NCBI GenBank assembly: GCA_020050375.1
Contig: JAGVKR010000108.1
Coordinates: 1-7,688, forward strand
Direction of reading: 5' to 3'
DNA length: 7,688 nt
Source of the DNA: Planctomycetales bacterium
GTDB lineage: Bacteria > Planctomycetota > Planctomycetia > Planctomycetales > Planctomycetaceae
Within the stretch, counting starts at the first letter, position 1, and the number at the start of each line of letters is the position of its first letter. The position numbers were made by a program, and so were the translations under genes. The notes beneath the pieces are model-generated. The model saw nothing but the letters and a program-made list of their open reading frames with translations, did no database searches and was not told the origin of the DNA. Below, piece after piece: positions 1-5,811 of the stretch.

Positions 1-371
1 CACAAATCGCTGTAAAGCACGTGCCGGTCTTCGTGCCAGGGGCGCTGCTTCAACTGGAATCCCAACCCACCCAGTTGCTTGTCGAACAACTGCGTGGCGT
101 CGACATTGTTGGCGACGACGACCCGCGCCTCGGGGGTGATGAACAGCCCGGCTGTCGAGAGATCGCCTCCCTGTCGGGGGCTGTCGGCGCCGGAGGTGAA
201 CCAGGCGAAGTTCGTCGGCTTGAGGAGCAGGACGCCGTCGTACTGCTTGCGACCTAGGAATTCGGCCATCCGCTGCTGCTTGCGCTCGACGTCGTCGTAG
301 CGCTCGGGGTCGGTGAATTCGAATTCCCCGGAAGAAAGCGGTTGAGCCGATTCGTTCGTCGCCACGGACAT
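1..371 (-). CDS. M24-family Xaa-Pro peptidase-like protein, N-terminal part (cut by left edge)
   Basis: The frame is open from an ATG at 371 down to the window edge, giving 123 residues with no stop. After a polar leader of about 25 residues the protein shows the creatinase/aminopeptidase-P-type N-terminal domain that precedes the M24 pita-bread domain. Residues 31-60 read KQQRMAEFLG, then a strand-like YDGVLLL, then the KPTNFAWFTSGAD turn, which is typical of that domain. The segments ANNVDATQLFD (about 87-97) and LGFQLKQRPWHEDR (about 103-116) resemble planctomycete M24 proteins I remember. The metal-binding catalytic domain lies outside the window, so peptidase activity cannot be checked; some members are non-catalytic. 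Family members usually cleave Xaa-Pro bonds in the cytoplasm. No signal peptide is visible. The start is backed by a GGGAG ribosome-binding site and a perfect extended -10 just upstream. The gene is divergent from the alpha/beta-hydrolase. Confidence 0.78.
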   Translation of the reverse strand, partial: MSVATNESAQPLSSGEFEFTDPERYDDVERKQQRMAEFLGRKQYDGVLLLKPTNFAWFTSGADSPRQGGDLSTAGLFITPEARVVVANNVDATQLFDKQLGGLGFQLKQRPWHEDRHVLYSDL

Positions 372-379
372 GTCGGAGA

Positions 380-384
380 CTCCC
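380..384 (-). promoter_or_regulatory. Ribosome-binding site of the M24 peptidase gene
   Basis: On the minus strand GGGAG lies 8 nt before the ATG at 371. It fixes that start for a gene that would otherwise be judged only from a fragment. Confidence 0.6.
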
Positions 385-401
385 GGAGGTGCGATGCGCG
401 A

Positions 402-410
402 ATTATAACA
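402..410 (-). promoter_or_regulatory. Extended -10 promoter element for the M24 peptidase gene
   Basis: The minus strand reads TGTTATAAT, a perfect match to the extended -10 consensus TGnTATAAT for the housekeeping sigma factor. The region 17 bp upstream (AGAGGA) does not resemble a -35 box, as is common for extended -10 promoters. Transcription would begin near 395, giving a leader of about 24 nt that includes the ribosome-binding site. It sits in a small AT-rich island inside otherwise GC-rich DNA. Confidence 0.6.
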
Positions 411-429
411 TACGCTTTCAAAACTCCTC

Positions 430-457
430 TTGGGAAATGGCGGAATCGTGCTATAAC
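430..457 (+). promoter_or_regulatory. Candidate promoter of the alpha/beta-hydrolase gene
   Basis: A TTGGGA hexamer (430-435, four of six to TTGACA) and TATAAC (452-457, five of six to TATAAT) are separated by 16 bp on the plus strand. Transcription from about 464 would leave a leader of about 80 nt before the ATG at 543. It overlaps the upstream side of the divergent M24 promoter, so the two genes may share regulation or compete for polymerase. No operator palindrome was seen. Confidence 0.45.
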
Positions 458-542
458 CCGGCTTATTGGCGGGCCGCAGTTGTGTGCGAAGTTCGGTTTC
501 CGGGCAAGATCCCGCTTTTCCACGCCAGTTCTGCAATCCCCT

Positions 543-1634
543 ATGTCAAATGATGCCACGCTCGTTTCCTGGAACTGGAAGCATGCCCTCAAACAGATGC
601 AGGTCGGTCTCCTGGCAGCAACGCTGACGACCCCGCTGGCGCGCCTGTCCCGGGCGGGCGAAGTCGAGACCGCCGACGAGCCGGAAGGCGCCGCGACCTC
701 GGCCGATGAAGCCCGTTTCACCAAGAGCCGCGCGCTGACCAACAAGACGCTGGGGGGGAAGCAGTTCTGGGCTGACGTCGAGTATTTTCACGACTGGCGG
801 ATCCAAAAGAATGTGCTGACCGGACATTTCCGGCTGCTGGACGGCGACGACTATCGCCACGCCTCGGGAACGCACAGCCTGTGCCGCGAAAAGCTCGAGG
901 CCGTGCGCGCCGATCGCCGTTTGGGCGCGATGTCGGGCGAAGCGGTGATTCTCATTCATGGCATGGCCCGCTCGTCGGCGTCGATGCACAAACTGAAACG
1001 GCATCTGGAGCTCGAACGGGACGGCTTCAAGACGTTCAGCTTCAGTTACCCCAGCATGCAGGTCGACATTGCGCAATCGGCCGAGTATCTGTGCAGCGTC
1101 ATCGATTCACTCGAGGGAATCGATCGGATTCATTTCGTCGTGCACAGCATGGGAGGGCTTGTCGTACGGGCCTATCTGGCCAAGCACTCCGACCCGCGGA
1201 TCGGCCGGATGGTGATGATCGCCACGCCCAACCTGGGGGCCGATCTGGCCGATCGGTTTCGCCGAAACATGCTGTTTCGCGCCGTCTTCGGCCCAGCCGG
1301 ACAACAGTTGACGAGCGATCCCAACGGCTTTGTCGCCGCGCTCCCCGTTCCCGAATTCGAGTTCGGCGTGATCGCCGGAGGCCGTGGAACCGAAGGGGGC
1401 TATAATCCGCTCATCCCCGGCGACGACGACGGAACGGTCAGCGTGGAGAGCACGAGACTGCCCGGCGCTGCCGACTTCGCCGTCATCGATCGCCTGCACA
1501 CGTTTCTGATCACCGACCCGGAAGCGCGGGAATACACCATTCGCTTCCTGAAAGAAGGCCGCTTCCGCGATGCGGGAGAGCCACAGCCGATTCCCCGCGT
1601 GACAACTGGCGGTGAAGAGTCGGCGCGGCGATAG
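543..1634 (+). CDS. Alpha/beta-hydrolase, lipase/esterase-like
   Basis: The product is 363 residues from the ATG at 543. The frame is open back to 342, but the extra 67 residues have no domain character and overlap the divergent promoter region and the start of the M24 gene, so the later start is preferred. No Shine-Dalgarno sequence precedes it. The fold is shown by AVILIHGMARSSASM (134-148, oxyanion-hole strand), then SYPSM (168-172) and the nucleophile elbow HSMGG (201-205, Ser202). After that come IATPNLGADLAD (226-237) and a late acid region PGDDDGTVSVEST (292-304) holding the likely Asp; the catalytic His is probably His319 in LHTFLI. This is the pattern of lipase/PGAP1-like hydrolases acting on lipid or carboxylic esters; the substrate is unknown. 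Residues 14-38 have basic residues before a modest hydrophobic stretch (VGLLAATLTTPLA), so export or membrane attachment is possible but weakly supported. The gene stands alone, convergent with the next one. Confidence 0.85.
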   Translation: MSNDATLVSWNWKHALKQMQVGLLAATLTTPLARLSRAGEVETADEPEGAATSADEARFTKSRALTNKTLGGKQFWADVEYFHDWRIQKNVLTGHFRLLDGDDYRHASGTHSLCREKLEAVRADRRLGAMSGEAVILIHGMARSSASMHKLKRHLELERDGFKTFSFSYPSMQVDIAQSAEYLCSVIDSLEGIDRIHFVVHSMGGLVVRAYLAKHSDPRIGRMVMIATPNLGADLADRFRRNMLFRAVFGPAGQQLTSDPNGFVAALPVPEFEFGVIAGGRGTEGGYNPLIPGDDDGTVSVESTRLPGAADFAVIDRLHTFLITDPEAREYTIRFLKEGRFRDAGEPQPIPRVTTGGEESARR

Positions 1635-1656
1635 CAAAGACGGTTACTCCTTTGCT
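1633..1656 (+). repeat. Small hairpin at the hydrolase stop codon
   Basis: AGCAAAG (1633-1639) and CTTTGCT (1650-1656) form a perfect 7-bp inverted repeat with a 10-nt loop, starting inside the TAG stop. It could be a weak 3' end structure, but no T-run follows, so it is not called a terminator. Confidence 0.35.
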
Positions 1657-1686
1657 CCGCGGAAATGCCAATGTGTTTGCGCGTGG

Positions 1687-1700
1687 ACGTCAATTGACGT
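1687..1700. repeat. Perfect 14-bp palindrome in the convergent spacer
   Basis: ACGTCAATTGACGT equals its own reverse complement. It lies 18 bp before the GC-rich hairpin, in the spacer between convergent genes, where an operator for either gene is not expected. It may belong to a small dispersed repeat together with that hairpin, or be a protein-binding site of unknown purpose. Confidence 0.5.
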
Positions 1701-1717
1701 TCGCCCCCCATCCCCGG

Positions 1718-1740
1718 CCCTTCCCCCGCCGGGGGAGGGG
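1718..1740. repeat. GC-rich hairpin between convergent genes (REP-like or bidirectional 3' structure)
   Basis: CCCTTCCCCC pairs with GGGGGAGGGG around a 3-nt loop (GCC), giving a stem of about 10 bp with one G-T wobble. It sits roughly midway between the stop of the hydrolase (1634) and the stop of the CAP-like gene (1834 to 1832, minus strand), where it could separate the two transcripts. Neither side carries a T-run, so a standard intrinsic terminator is not supported. The C-rich then G-rich composition is like intergenic palindromes scattered through many bacterial genomes. Confidence 0.55.
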
Positions 1741-1831
1741 GGGAAGGAAAAGAGATGCGCGGGGCAGTCGTCTTGCAATGCCGCAGTTTTCCATTGCCAC
1801 AGCACCGTTCGGACGATCCGGCGTTCGGCGG

Positions 1832-2812
1832 TCAGTAGGCAAAAATTCCCGTGCCGTACCAGTTGCCGCTCGGGGCGCGGACCAGGTCGTATCCGAAGAT
1901 TGAAGCGGGCGCGCTCATGATGCCCCAGTGGGCCGGAGAACCATACCATTGATCGACGACGAACACCGCCGCGTCGATCAGGTGGACGTTCCCCCCCATG
2001 GCCGCCACTTCCTGCGCCGATTTGCCTGTGTTGGTCGCAATCTCACCATAGCGGACCCACCAGTCATGGTGTCCCACCGATTCATAGGTCGCCATCAGCT
2101 TCGAGCTGTTCCGCGCCTGCGTGCACAAGTAACCGTGGCACTTGCCGTCGGTCGTGCTGATCGGTGCGGCGGGATGCAAACGAACGGCATAAATCAGCGC
2201 CCGTTGCGTGACCGTCCCCGTCGGCAGTCCGAGCACAATCTTCGTGCTGCGAACGGTGTAGTGCTTACCGGGCGTGAAGGGGTGAGCCGATACAACGTGG
2301 CCGTGCAGCTCAGATTCCGGATCGGTCAGGTCGATCACAGCAATTCCCTGCCGATCGTACATGTACTTGAACGAAGCATGGCTCATCAGCGTCAGGTCGA
2401 GCAATTCGGGAATCCGGAAGGGGCGTTTCGCATCGAGGGGAAGCACGACGCGAACAACTTCCGAAAGCGGCTCGACGAGATCGGGGCTCGCTAGCACCTC
2501 GTTCTCGTAAATGTCGACAATCCGTGAATTCTCTGAGCTCTGCTCGTCGCGAAACAACAGGAAAAGCTGCTTCTTCTCTTCGCGGGCCTGCTTGAAAGCG
2601 GCGGTGTAACTGGTGTGCCACTCGAGCTCGCCGATACTCCGCATCGGGGCCTTGGCCGCCTCCTCCGCGTCCCGGAGAAGTGTCTCCGGCACATGCACGT
2701 TGGGGATGGCGATGGCCAGATCAGGCGGATCGGGCCGCTCGTCATCGGCCCTGACATCAAACGGCGTCAGCGCCAACAACAATGCGATCCCGGTCAGCGT
2801 TTGCATCCTCAT
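1832..2812 (-). CDS. Secreted protein with thioredoxin-like N-terminal and CAP-like C-terminal regions
   Basis: The product is 326 residues. Residues 1-22 form a Sec signal peptide: basic start, hydrophobic IALLLAL, likely cleavage after VRA before DDERP. Residues about 64-155 (EWHTSYTAAFKQAREEKKQLFLLFRDE, later a strand ending in DRQGIAVIDL) resemble the thioredoxin-fold entry of DUF255/thioredoxin-like proteins, but there is no CxxC redox pair. Residues about 225-326 resemble a CAP/SCP domain. They show GHHDWWVRYGEI (247-258), then GGNV where the family has GENI, then VVDQWYGSPAHWGIM (285-299) and a C-terminal GNWYGTGIFA matching the family's closing strand. The only two cysteines after the signal peptide (225 and 230) precede the CAP-like region. 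CAP domains are extracellular and bind sterols, lipids or peptides; the role here is unknown. An AGGAG site 8 nt upstream sets the start. Both domain calls rest on motif similarity by eye. Confidence 0.8.
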   Translation of the reverse strand: MRMQTLTGIALLLALTPFDVRADDERPDPPDLAIAIPNVHVPETLLRDAEEAAKAPMRSIGELEWHTSYTAAFKQAREEKKQLFLLFRDEQSSENSRIVDIYENEVLASPDLVEPLSEVVRVVLPLDAKRPFRIPELLDLTLMSHASFKYMYDRQGIAVIDLTDPESELHGHVVSAHPFTPGKHYTVRSTKIVLGLPTGTVTQRALIYAVRLHPAAPISTTDGKCHGYLCTQARNSSKLMATYESVGHHDWWVRYGEIATNTGKSAQEVAAMGGNVHLIDAAVFVVDQWYGSPAHWGIMSAPASIFGYDLVRAPSGNWYGTGIFAY

Positions 2813-2820
2813 GGCTGAAT

Positions 2821-2825
2821 CTCCT
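2821..2825 (-). promoter_or_regulatory. Ribosome-binding site of the CAP-like protein gene
   Basis: AGGAG on the minus strand lies 8 nt before the ATG at 2812. It favours this start over the second ATG two codons later. Confidence 0.6.
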
Positions 2826-2851
2826 ATAGCTGGTGTCGAACGATAAACTCG

Positions 2852-2900
2852 CCGGAAGCTTGCATTCCATAGACGGCCGACTCCGGCCGCCGACTTCCGG
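2852..2900 (-). repeat. Nested inverted repeats in the leader of the CAP-like protein gene
   Basis: Outer arms CCGGAAG (2852-2858) and CTTCCGG (2894-2900) enclose inner arms CGGCCG (2874-2879) and CGGCCG (2884-2889) around a 4-nt loop. The whole structure lies 40-88 nt upstream of the start codon. If it is transcribed, it could fold into a long interrupted stem in the 5' leader. No riboswitch class is recognised, and it may simply be a REP-like element. Confidence 0.4.
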
Positions 2901-2920
2901 TGCTCGCAAGGAGCCCTTTC

Positions 2921-2942
2921 CCCAGCCTGAAAACCCAGCCTG
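2921..2942. repeat. Short direct repeat in the spacer upstream of the CAP-like gene
   Basis: CCCAGCCTG occurs twice, at 2921-2929 and 2934-2942, separated by AAAA. It lies in the 268-bp spacer between the CAP-like gene and xdhC. No function is apparent, and no convincing promoter was found in this spacer. Confidence 0.35.
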
Positions 2943-3050
2943 CCTGTAGTTCACAACCCACTGCACGTACCGCGAGCGCCAGCCGGGATGCAGGGCATTC
3001 CGACTCGACCACTCACTGACCCACACACCCACTCGCGTTAATGACCCCCA

Positions 3051-3095
3051 CGACCGTCACCGCACCCACATTGACGGTAGTCACTCCGACGGTCG
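3051..3095 (-). repeat. Overlapping inverted repeats at the 3' end of the XdhC gene
   Basis: ACCGTCA (3053-3059) is complementary to TGACGGT (3072-3078), just past the stop codon at 3081-3083. The overlapping CGACCGTC (3051-3058) is also complementary to GACGGTCG (3088-3095), inside the last codons. The two pairings exclude each other. They could end or protect the xdhC transcript, but no T-run follows on the minus strand. Confidence 0.35.
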
Positions 3096-4220
3096 CGCCG
3101 CGGGGCGTGTTACCCCGGACTTGTCCGAGCTTTCCGGTTGCATTTCTGCTTCCAGAAGGCTCGGACGACGGTACTGGGGAGGAATCCCCCCCAGATTGCG
3201 ATGCGCCACAAGCTCGGCCACGATGCTGACGGCGATTTCAGCGACCGTCTGCGAACCGATGTCGAGGCCCAGCGGCGCATGCACTTTCGATAACTCCTCG
3301 CGGGAAATCCCTTCCGCAACGAGGTCGTCGAAAATCAGTCGAATTTTACGATGGCTGCCAATCATTCCCACATACGCGGCCGTCGTCTCGGCGAGGTGGT
3401 ACAAAGCCTCCTCGTCGTGATTGTGACCGCGCGTCACAATCAAACAGTACGCGTTATGATCGATCTCCAGCCCGGAGAGCGACGTATCGACCGGCCCGAC
3501 GATCAGCCTTTTCGCCGTCGGAAACCGAGTCGGATTGCAGTATTCTTCGCGATCGTCGACAACCCAGACGTCGAAATCGACTTCCGCCGCCAGTTGTGCC
3601 ACTTTCTGGCCGACGTGTCCGGCTCCGACGATCAACAGCCGGCAGCGCCGCAGAAACGGCAGGTACGAGACCCCCTGCTCCACATACGGCCGCGGCCGCT
3701 TCTCAACCGAACGCAAATGCAGGGCCACCTCAGGAGGCAATTCACCGGCAGCGCGAGCTGCGATCATCTGACCGGCAGCGTCAAACAGAAACCGATCACC
3801 CGGCTGGCCGCCTCCCGCCTTCTCCGGATCGATAACGATGGCTTCCGTGCAGGCCGTTCCGGTCTGCAACAAGCCGCTTAGAATGCCAAAGTACGACAGG
3901 TCCTGTCCCGGCCGGACCGGATCAACGAGCATTTTCATCCGGCCACCGCAGATCAGGCCATCGTCCCAGCCGTAGTTGTCGTCGAGTTGAAACGTGACCA
4001 GGTTGGTCGTTCCCTGATCAAGCAGGCGGAGTGCCTGCCGTTTGACTTCGGCTTCGACGCACCCGCCCCCCAGCGTGCCGGCTTGCGAGCCATCGGCGAA
4101 CACGAGCATCGCCGCCCCGGCCTTCTGGGGGGTCGACCCACGTGTTTCGACCAGCGCCGTGTACGCAACCGGCTGACCGGCGCGGAGCGACTGTTCGAGG
4201 GCGTCGATGATTTTACGCAT
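3081..4220 (-). CDS. xdhC: XdhC-family protein (molybdenum cofactor insertion/sulfuration factor type)
   Basis: The product has 379 residues and both parts of the XdhC/CoxI family. The N-terminal part has ETRGSTPQKAGA (25-36), GTLGGGCVEAEV (48-59) and GWDDGLICGGRM (84-95, with Cys91). The C-terminal part is a Rossmann domain with LLIVGAGHVGQ (195-205), VVDDREEYCNPTRFP (220-234), RGHNHDEEAL (264-273), VGMIGSHRK (284-292) and GLDIGSQTVAEIAVSI (318-333). Characterised XdhC proteins bind molybdenum cofactor in the cytoplasm, promote its sulfuration and deliver it to xanthine dehydrogenase-type enzymes. About 20 residues at the C-terminus are non-conserved in character. No molybdenum hydroxylase gene lies in the window, so its partner is unknown. 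No strong ribosome-binding site precedes the ATG at 4220, but the family motifs begin right after it. The family call is firm; the symbol is by family, not proven orthology. Confidence 0.9.
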   Translation of the reverse strand: MRKIIDALEQSLRAGQPVAYTALVETRGSTPQKAGAAMLVFADGSQAGTLGGGCVEAEVKRQALRLLDQGTTNLVTFQLDDNYGWDDGLICGGRMKMLVDPVRPGQDLSYFGILSGLLQTGTACTEAIVIDPEKAGGGQPGDRFLFDAAGQMIAARAAGELPPEVALHLRSVEKRPRPYVEQGVSYLPFLRRCRLLIVGAGHVGQKVAQLAAEVDFDVWVVDDREEYCNPTRFPTAKRLIVGPVDTSLSGLEIDHNAYCLIVTRGHNHDEEALYHLAETTAAYVGMIGSHRKIRLIFDDLVAEGISREELSKVHAPLGLDIGSQTVAEIAVSIVAELVAHRNLGGIPPQYRRPSLLEAEMQPESSDKSGVTRPAARPSE

Positions 4221-4273
4221 TTTGAAGAACCGTCAAAGTTGTCTGAATCTTCCCAGCCTCAGGTTGGGACAGA

Positions 4274-4302
4274 ATCGTAGCCGTCCAAAACCCGTTTGCC
4301 AA
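4274..4302 (-). promoter_or_regulatory. Candidate promoter of the XdhC gene
   Basis: On the minus strand TTGGCA (4302-4297, five of six to TTGACA) is followed after 17 bp by TACGAT (4279-4274, four of six to TATAAT). A start near 4267 would give a leader of about 47 nt. The AT-rich stretch at 4330-4395 further upstream could also hold promoter elements, but nothing better spaced was found there. Confidence 0.4.
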
Positions 4303-4419
4303 CCTCTACACCGCCCGGAGCGGGGCCCAATGCGTATCTCATTATGCATCAATATGTTGCAAATCTGGATTTCCTGTCATTTGAGCCTTAAGGACCACGG
4401 TCGTCCAATCTCACGAGGG

Positions 4420-4493
4420 GGTCAGGTTCATTTTCCGGCAATGGGGGACCAGCTTTTTGTGTCGCGCGTTGCCGCCGGAAAATAGACCAGACC
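4420..4493. repeat. Imperfect palindromic element of 74 bp (REP/MITE-like)
   Basis: The left arm GGTCAGGTTCATTTTCCGGC (4420-4439) matches the reverse complement of the right arm (4474-4493) at 17 of 20 positions. The inner ten bases, ATTTTCCGGC, match perfectly. The arms enclose a 34-nt centre and would form a long stem-loop in RNA. It begins 9 bp past the stop of the isomerase-like gene and lies about 200 bp upstream of xdhC, so it could end or insulate transcription. No coding sequence, T-run or target-site duplication was seen, and a dispersed non-autonomous repeat is the most likely identity. Confidence 0.6.
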
Positions 4494-4502
4494 TTGGCCT
4501 TC

Positions 4503-5444
4503 TCAACCGACTGCACGGAGGATCTTCCGCAGGGTTTCAATATGCCTGGGGACGGCGACCTCTGGGTCTTCTTTCCCCTCGTACTCGAGCACGATGTAAC
4601 CGCGGTAGCCGGCGTCGGCGAGAATCCTGACGACCCGTTCGAGGTCGGTCTCGACATGCTTGCCGCCGGGGTAGAGGTCGACCTTGAGCTGCGCGTTGAT
4701 GGCGTAGGGAGCGATCCGGGCCAGCTCACTGTACGGGTCGGCCCCGCGGAAATTCCCCCCGTCAAAGTTGACGCCGAACCACGGCGATTCCTTCACCCCG
4801 GCGATGATCTTCAGCATTTGCTCCGGAGTGGCGGTGATCCCGCCATGATTCTCGAGGGCCAGGCAGACCCCCTTTTTCGCGGCGTACTCCAGCGATTCGT
4901 TGATCCCCGCCGCACAGCGCTCGATGGCGGCTTCTTCGCTGTCTCCCTTCGGCACGCCGCCGGCGAAGATCCGAATGACGGGAGCTCCCATCAGAGCAGC
5001 TTTGTCGATCCACTCGCGGGTGTGCGCCAGCGACTTGTCTCGCTCGGCCCCTGGCGGCAGGCAGAAGTCGTTCGCGATCGCTGTCCCCGAAATATCCAAA
5101 CCCAGCCGAAATGTGAGCTGCTTGAGGTGGATCAGGTAGTCGTCCCCAAAATCCTTCGGGAAGTAGTAGCTGGTCAGCTCGGTTCCATCGAGGTTGAGGT
5201 CGGCACACAGACGGATGAAGTCGTCGAGGTGCATCGGCTTTTCCTTGCGGTCGAGCAAGTCCCGATAGGAATAGGCCGCGAGGCTCAGCTTCAGATGGGT
5301 CTTGCCGTTTCGCTTCACCGGACCGGCCGCGCTCGCGACGGGGAGCCGACCCAGGCCGAGCGTCAATCCGCCGGCACACGCCATCTTGAGGAACCCGCGT
5401 CGGCTGGCGGGGCGTGATCGGGCGACGGGGTCAAACTCGGGCAT
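4503..5444 (-). CDS. Tat-exported sugar phosphate isomerase/epimerase-like TIM-barrel protein
   Basis: The product has 313 residues. A twin-arginine signal, SRRGFLKMACAGG (14-26), is followed by a hydrophobic run ending near VASAAGP (36-42), so the protein is exported folded. The rest is an AP-endonuclease-2/xylose-isomerase-like barrel: LSLAAYSYRDLL (53-64), LDGTELTSYYFP (85-96), APVIRIFAGG (154-163), LALENHGG (195-202), FGVNFDGGNFR (223-233), AQLKVDL (251-257) and YIVLEYEG (283-290). Likely metal ligands by family comparison are Glu89, Glu198, Asp228 and Glu287. The substrate cannot be read from sequence; relatives isomerise or epimerise sugars, hydroxypyruvate or inositol derivatives. Export suggests action on free or polymer-derived sugars in the periplasm. 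GGAG lies 7 nt before the ATG, and the Tat motif begins soon after, which supports this start. The upstream neighbour is a sulfatase, 343 bp away. Confidence 0.88.
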   Translation of the reverse strand: MPEFDPVARSRPASRRGFLKMACAGGLTLGLGRLPVASAAGPVKRNGKTHLKLSLAAYSYRDLLDRKEKPMHLDDFIRLCADLNLDGTELTSYYFPKDFGDDYLIHLKQLTFRLGLDISGTAIANDFCLPPGAERDKSLAHTREWIDKAALMGAPVIRIFAGGVPKGDSEEAAIERCAAGINESLEYAAKKGVCLALENHGGITATPEQMLKIIAGVKESPWFGVNFDGGNFRGADPYSELARIAPYAINAQLKVDLYPGGKHVETDLERVVRILADAGYRGYIVLEYEGKEDPEVAVPRHIETLRKILRAVG

Positions 5445-5787
5445 AGTGTGGCTCCGGGGAGTGCTTCAACTCGTAATTCTGGTTGTCGATTGGGCGAGTC
5501 ATTGTGCCCAACTTCGGGCGACGGCGAAAGTCACGGAACCGGTTGTTCGAGGCCGCGCGGACATGCACGTCCATGCCTCATTCCTATCTCGTCTCAATCA
5601 ATATGGTTATGGCGATAAATCCACATTTTACGCTGCACATATAATGGGGAGAAATGCATAATCCTGCCAACTTATTCCTTTCGATACGCAACGTAGTTGT
5701 CGCATCTTGGAATACGCAGGCCGTGCATTCTATTTATTTTTACATGGAGCAGAAGAGATCCCATCGACAGTCCCCTCGTTCGGTGGG
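5445..5787. other. Non-coding spacer between sulfatase and isomerase-like genes
   Basis: No plausible gene was seen on either strand here. The half next to the sulfatase (about 5580-5745) is much more AT-rich than the rest of the window and holds the candidate promoter described separately. It also contains a plus-strand TATAAT (5640-5645) without a usable -35. A near-palindrome GGACATGCACGTCC (5559-5572, two central mismatches) lies about 115 bp upstream of the isomerase-like start. It could be an operator, but nothing else supports that. Confidence 0.55.
5641..5670 (-). promoter_or_regulatory. Candidate promoter of the isomerase-like gene
   Basis: On the minus strand TTGGCA (5670-5665, five of six to consensus) is followed after 18 bp by CATTAT (5646-5641, four of six), inside the AT-rich part of the spacer. 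Transcription from about 5634 would leave a leader near 190 nt. The -35 hexamer is the same one proposed for xdhC. Confidence 0.35.
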
Positions 5788-5811
5788 TCACTTCGTTCCA
5801 CCGGAGACGAG
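5775..5811 (-). repeat. Stem-loop over the sulfatase stop codon
   Basis: CGGTGG (5781-5786) pairs with CCACCG (5798-5803), and outer arms CTCGT (5775-5779) and ACGAG (5807-5811) extend the stem past a small bulge. The stop codon (5788-5790) lies in the loop. It may protect the 3' end of the sulfatase transcript. No T-run directly follows on the minus strand, so a true intrinsic terminator is doubtful. Confidence 0.4.

Noticed and set aside
342..542. N-terminal extension of the hydrolase to an ATG at 342
   Set aside because: The extra residues are arginine-rich without domain character, and the stretch covers the divergent promoters and the first codons of the M24 gene.
254..745. A 163-codon minus-strand open frame over the M24 start and hydrolase start
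   Set aside because: It is out of frame with the M24 peptide, has no motif and crosses two promoters.
2757..3032. A 91-codon minus-strand open frame in the spacer upstream of the CAP-like gene
   Set aside because: It overlaps the CAP-like start, contains the inverted and direct repeats, and has no ribosome-binding site or domain character.
4330..4395. AT-rich stretch with TTGCAA and CATAAT on the minus strand as an xdhC promoter
   Set aside because: The two hexamers are only 10 bp apart; the pair at 4274-4302 is better spaced.
4494..5417. A 307-codon open frame on the plus strand
   Set aside because: It is antisense to the Tat/TIM-barrel gene and has no recognisable motif, signal or ribosome-binding site.
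5640..5645. Perfect TATAAT on the plus strand
   Set aside because: No -35 is found at proper spacing and no plus-strand gene follows.
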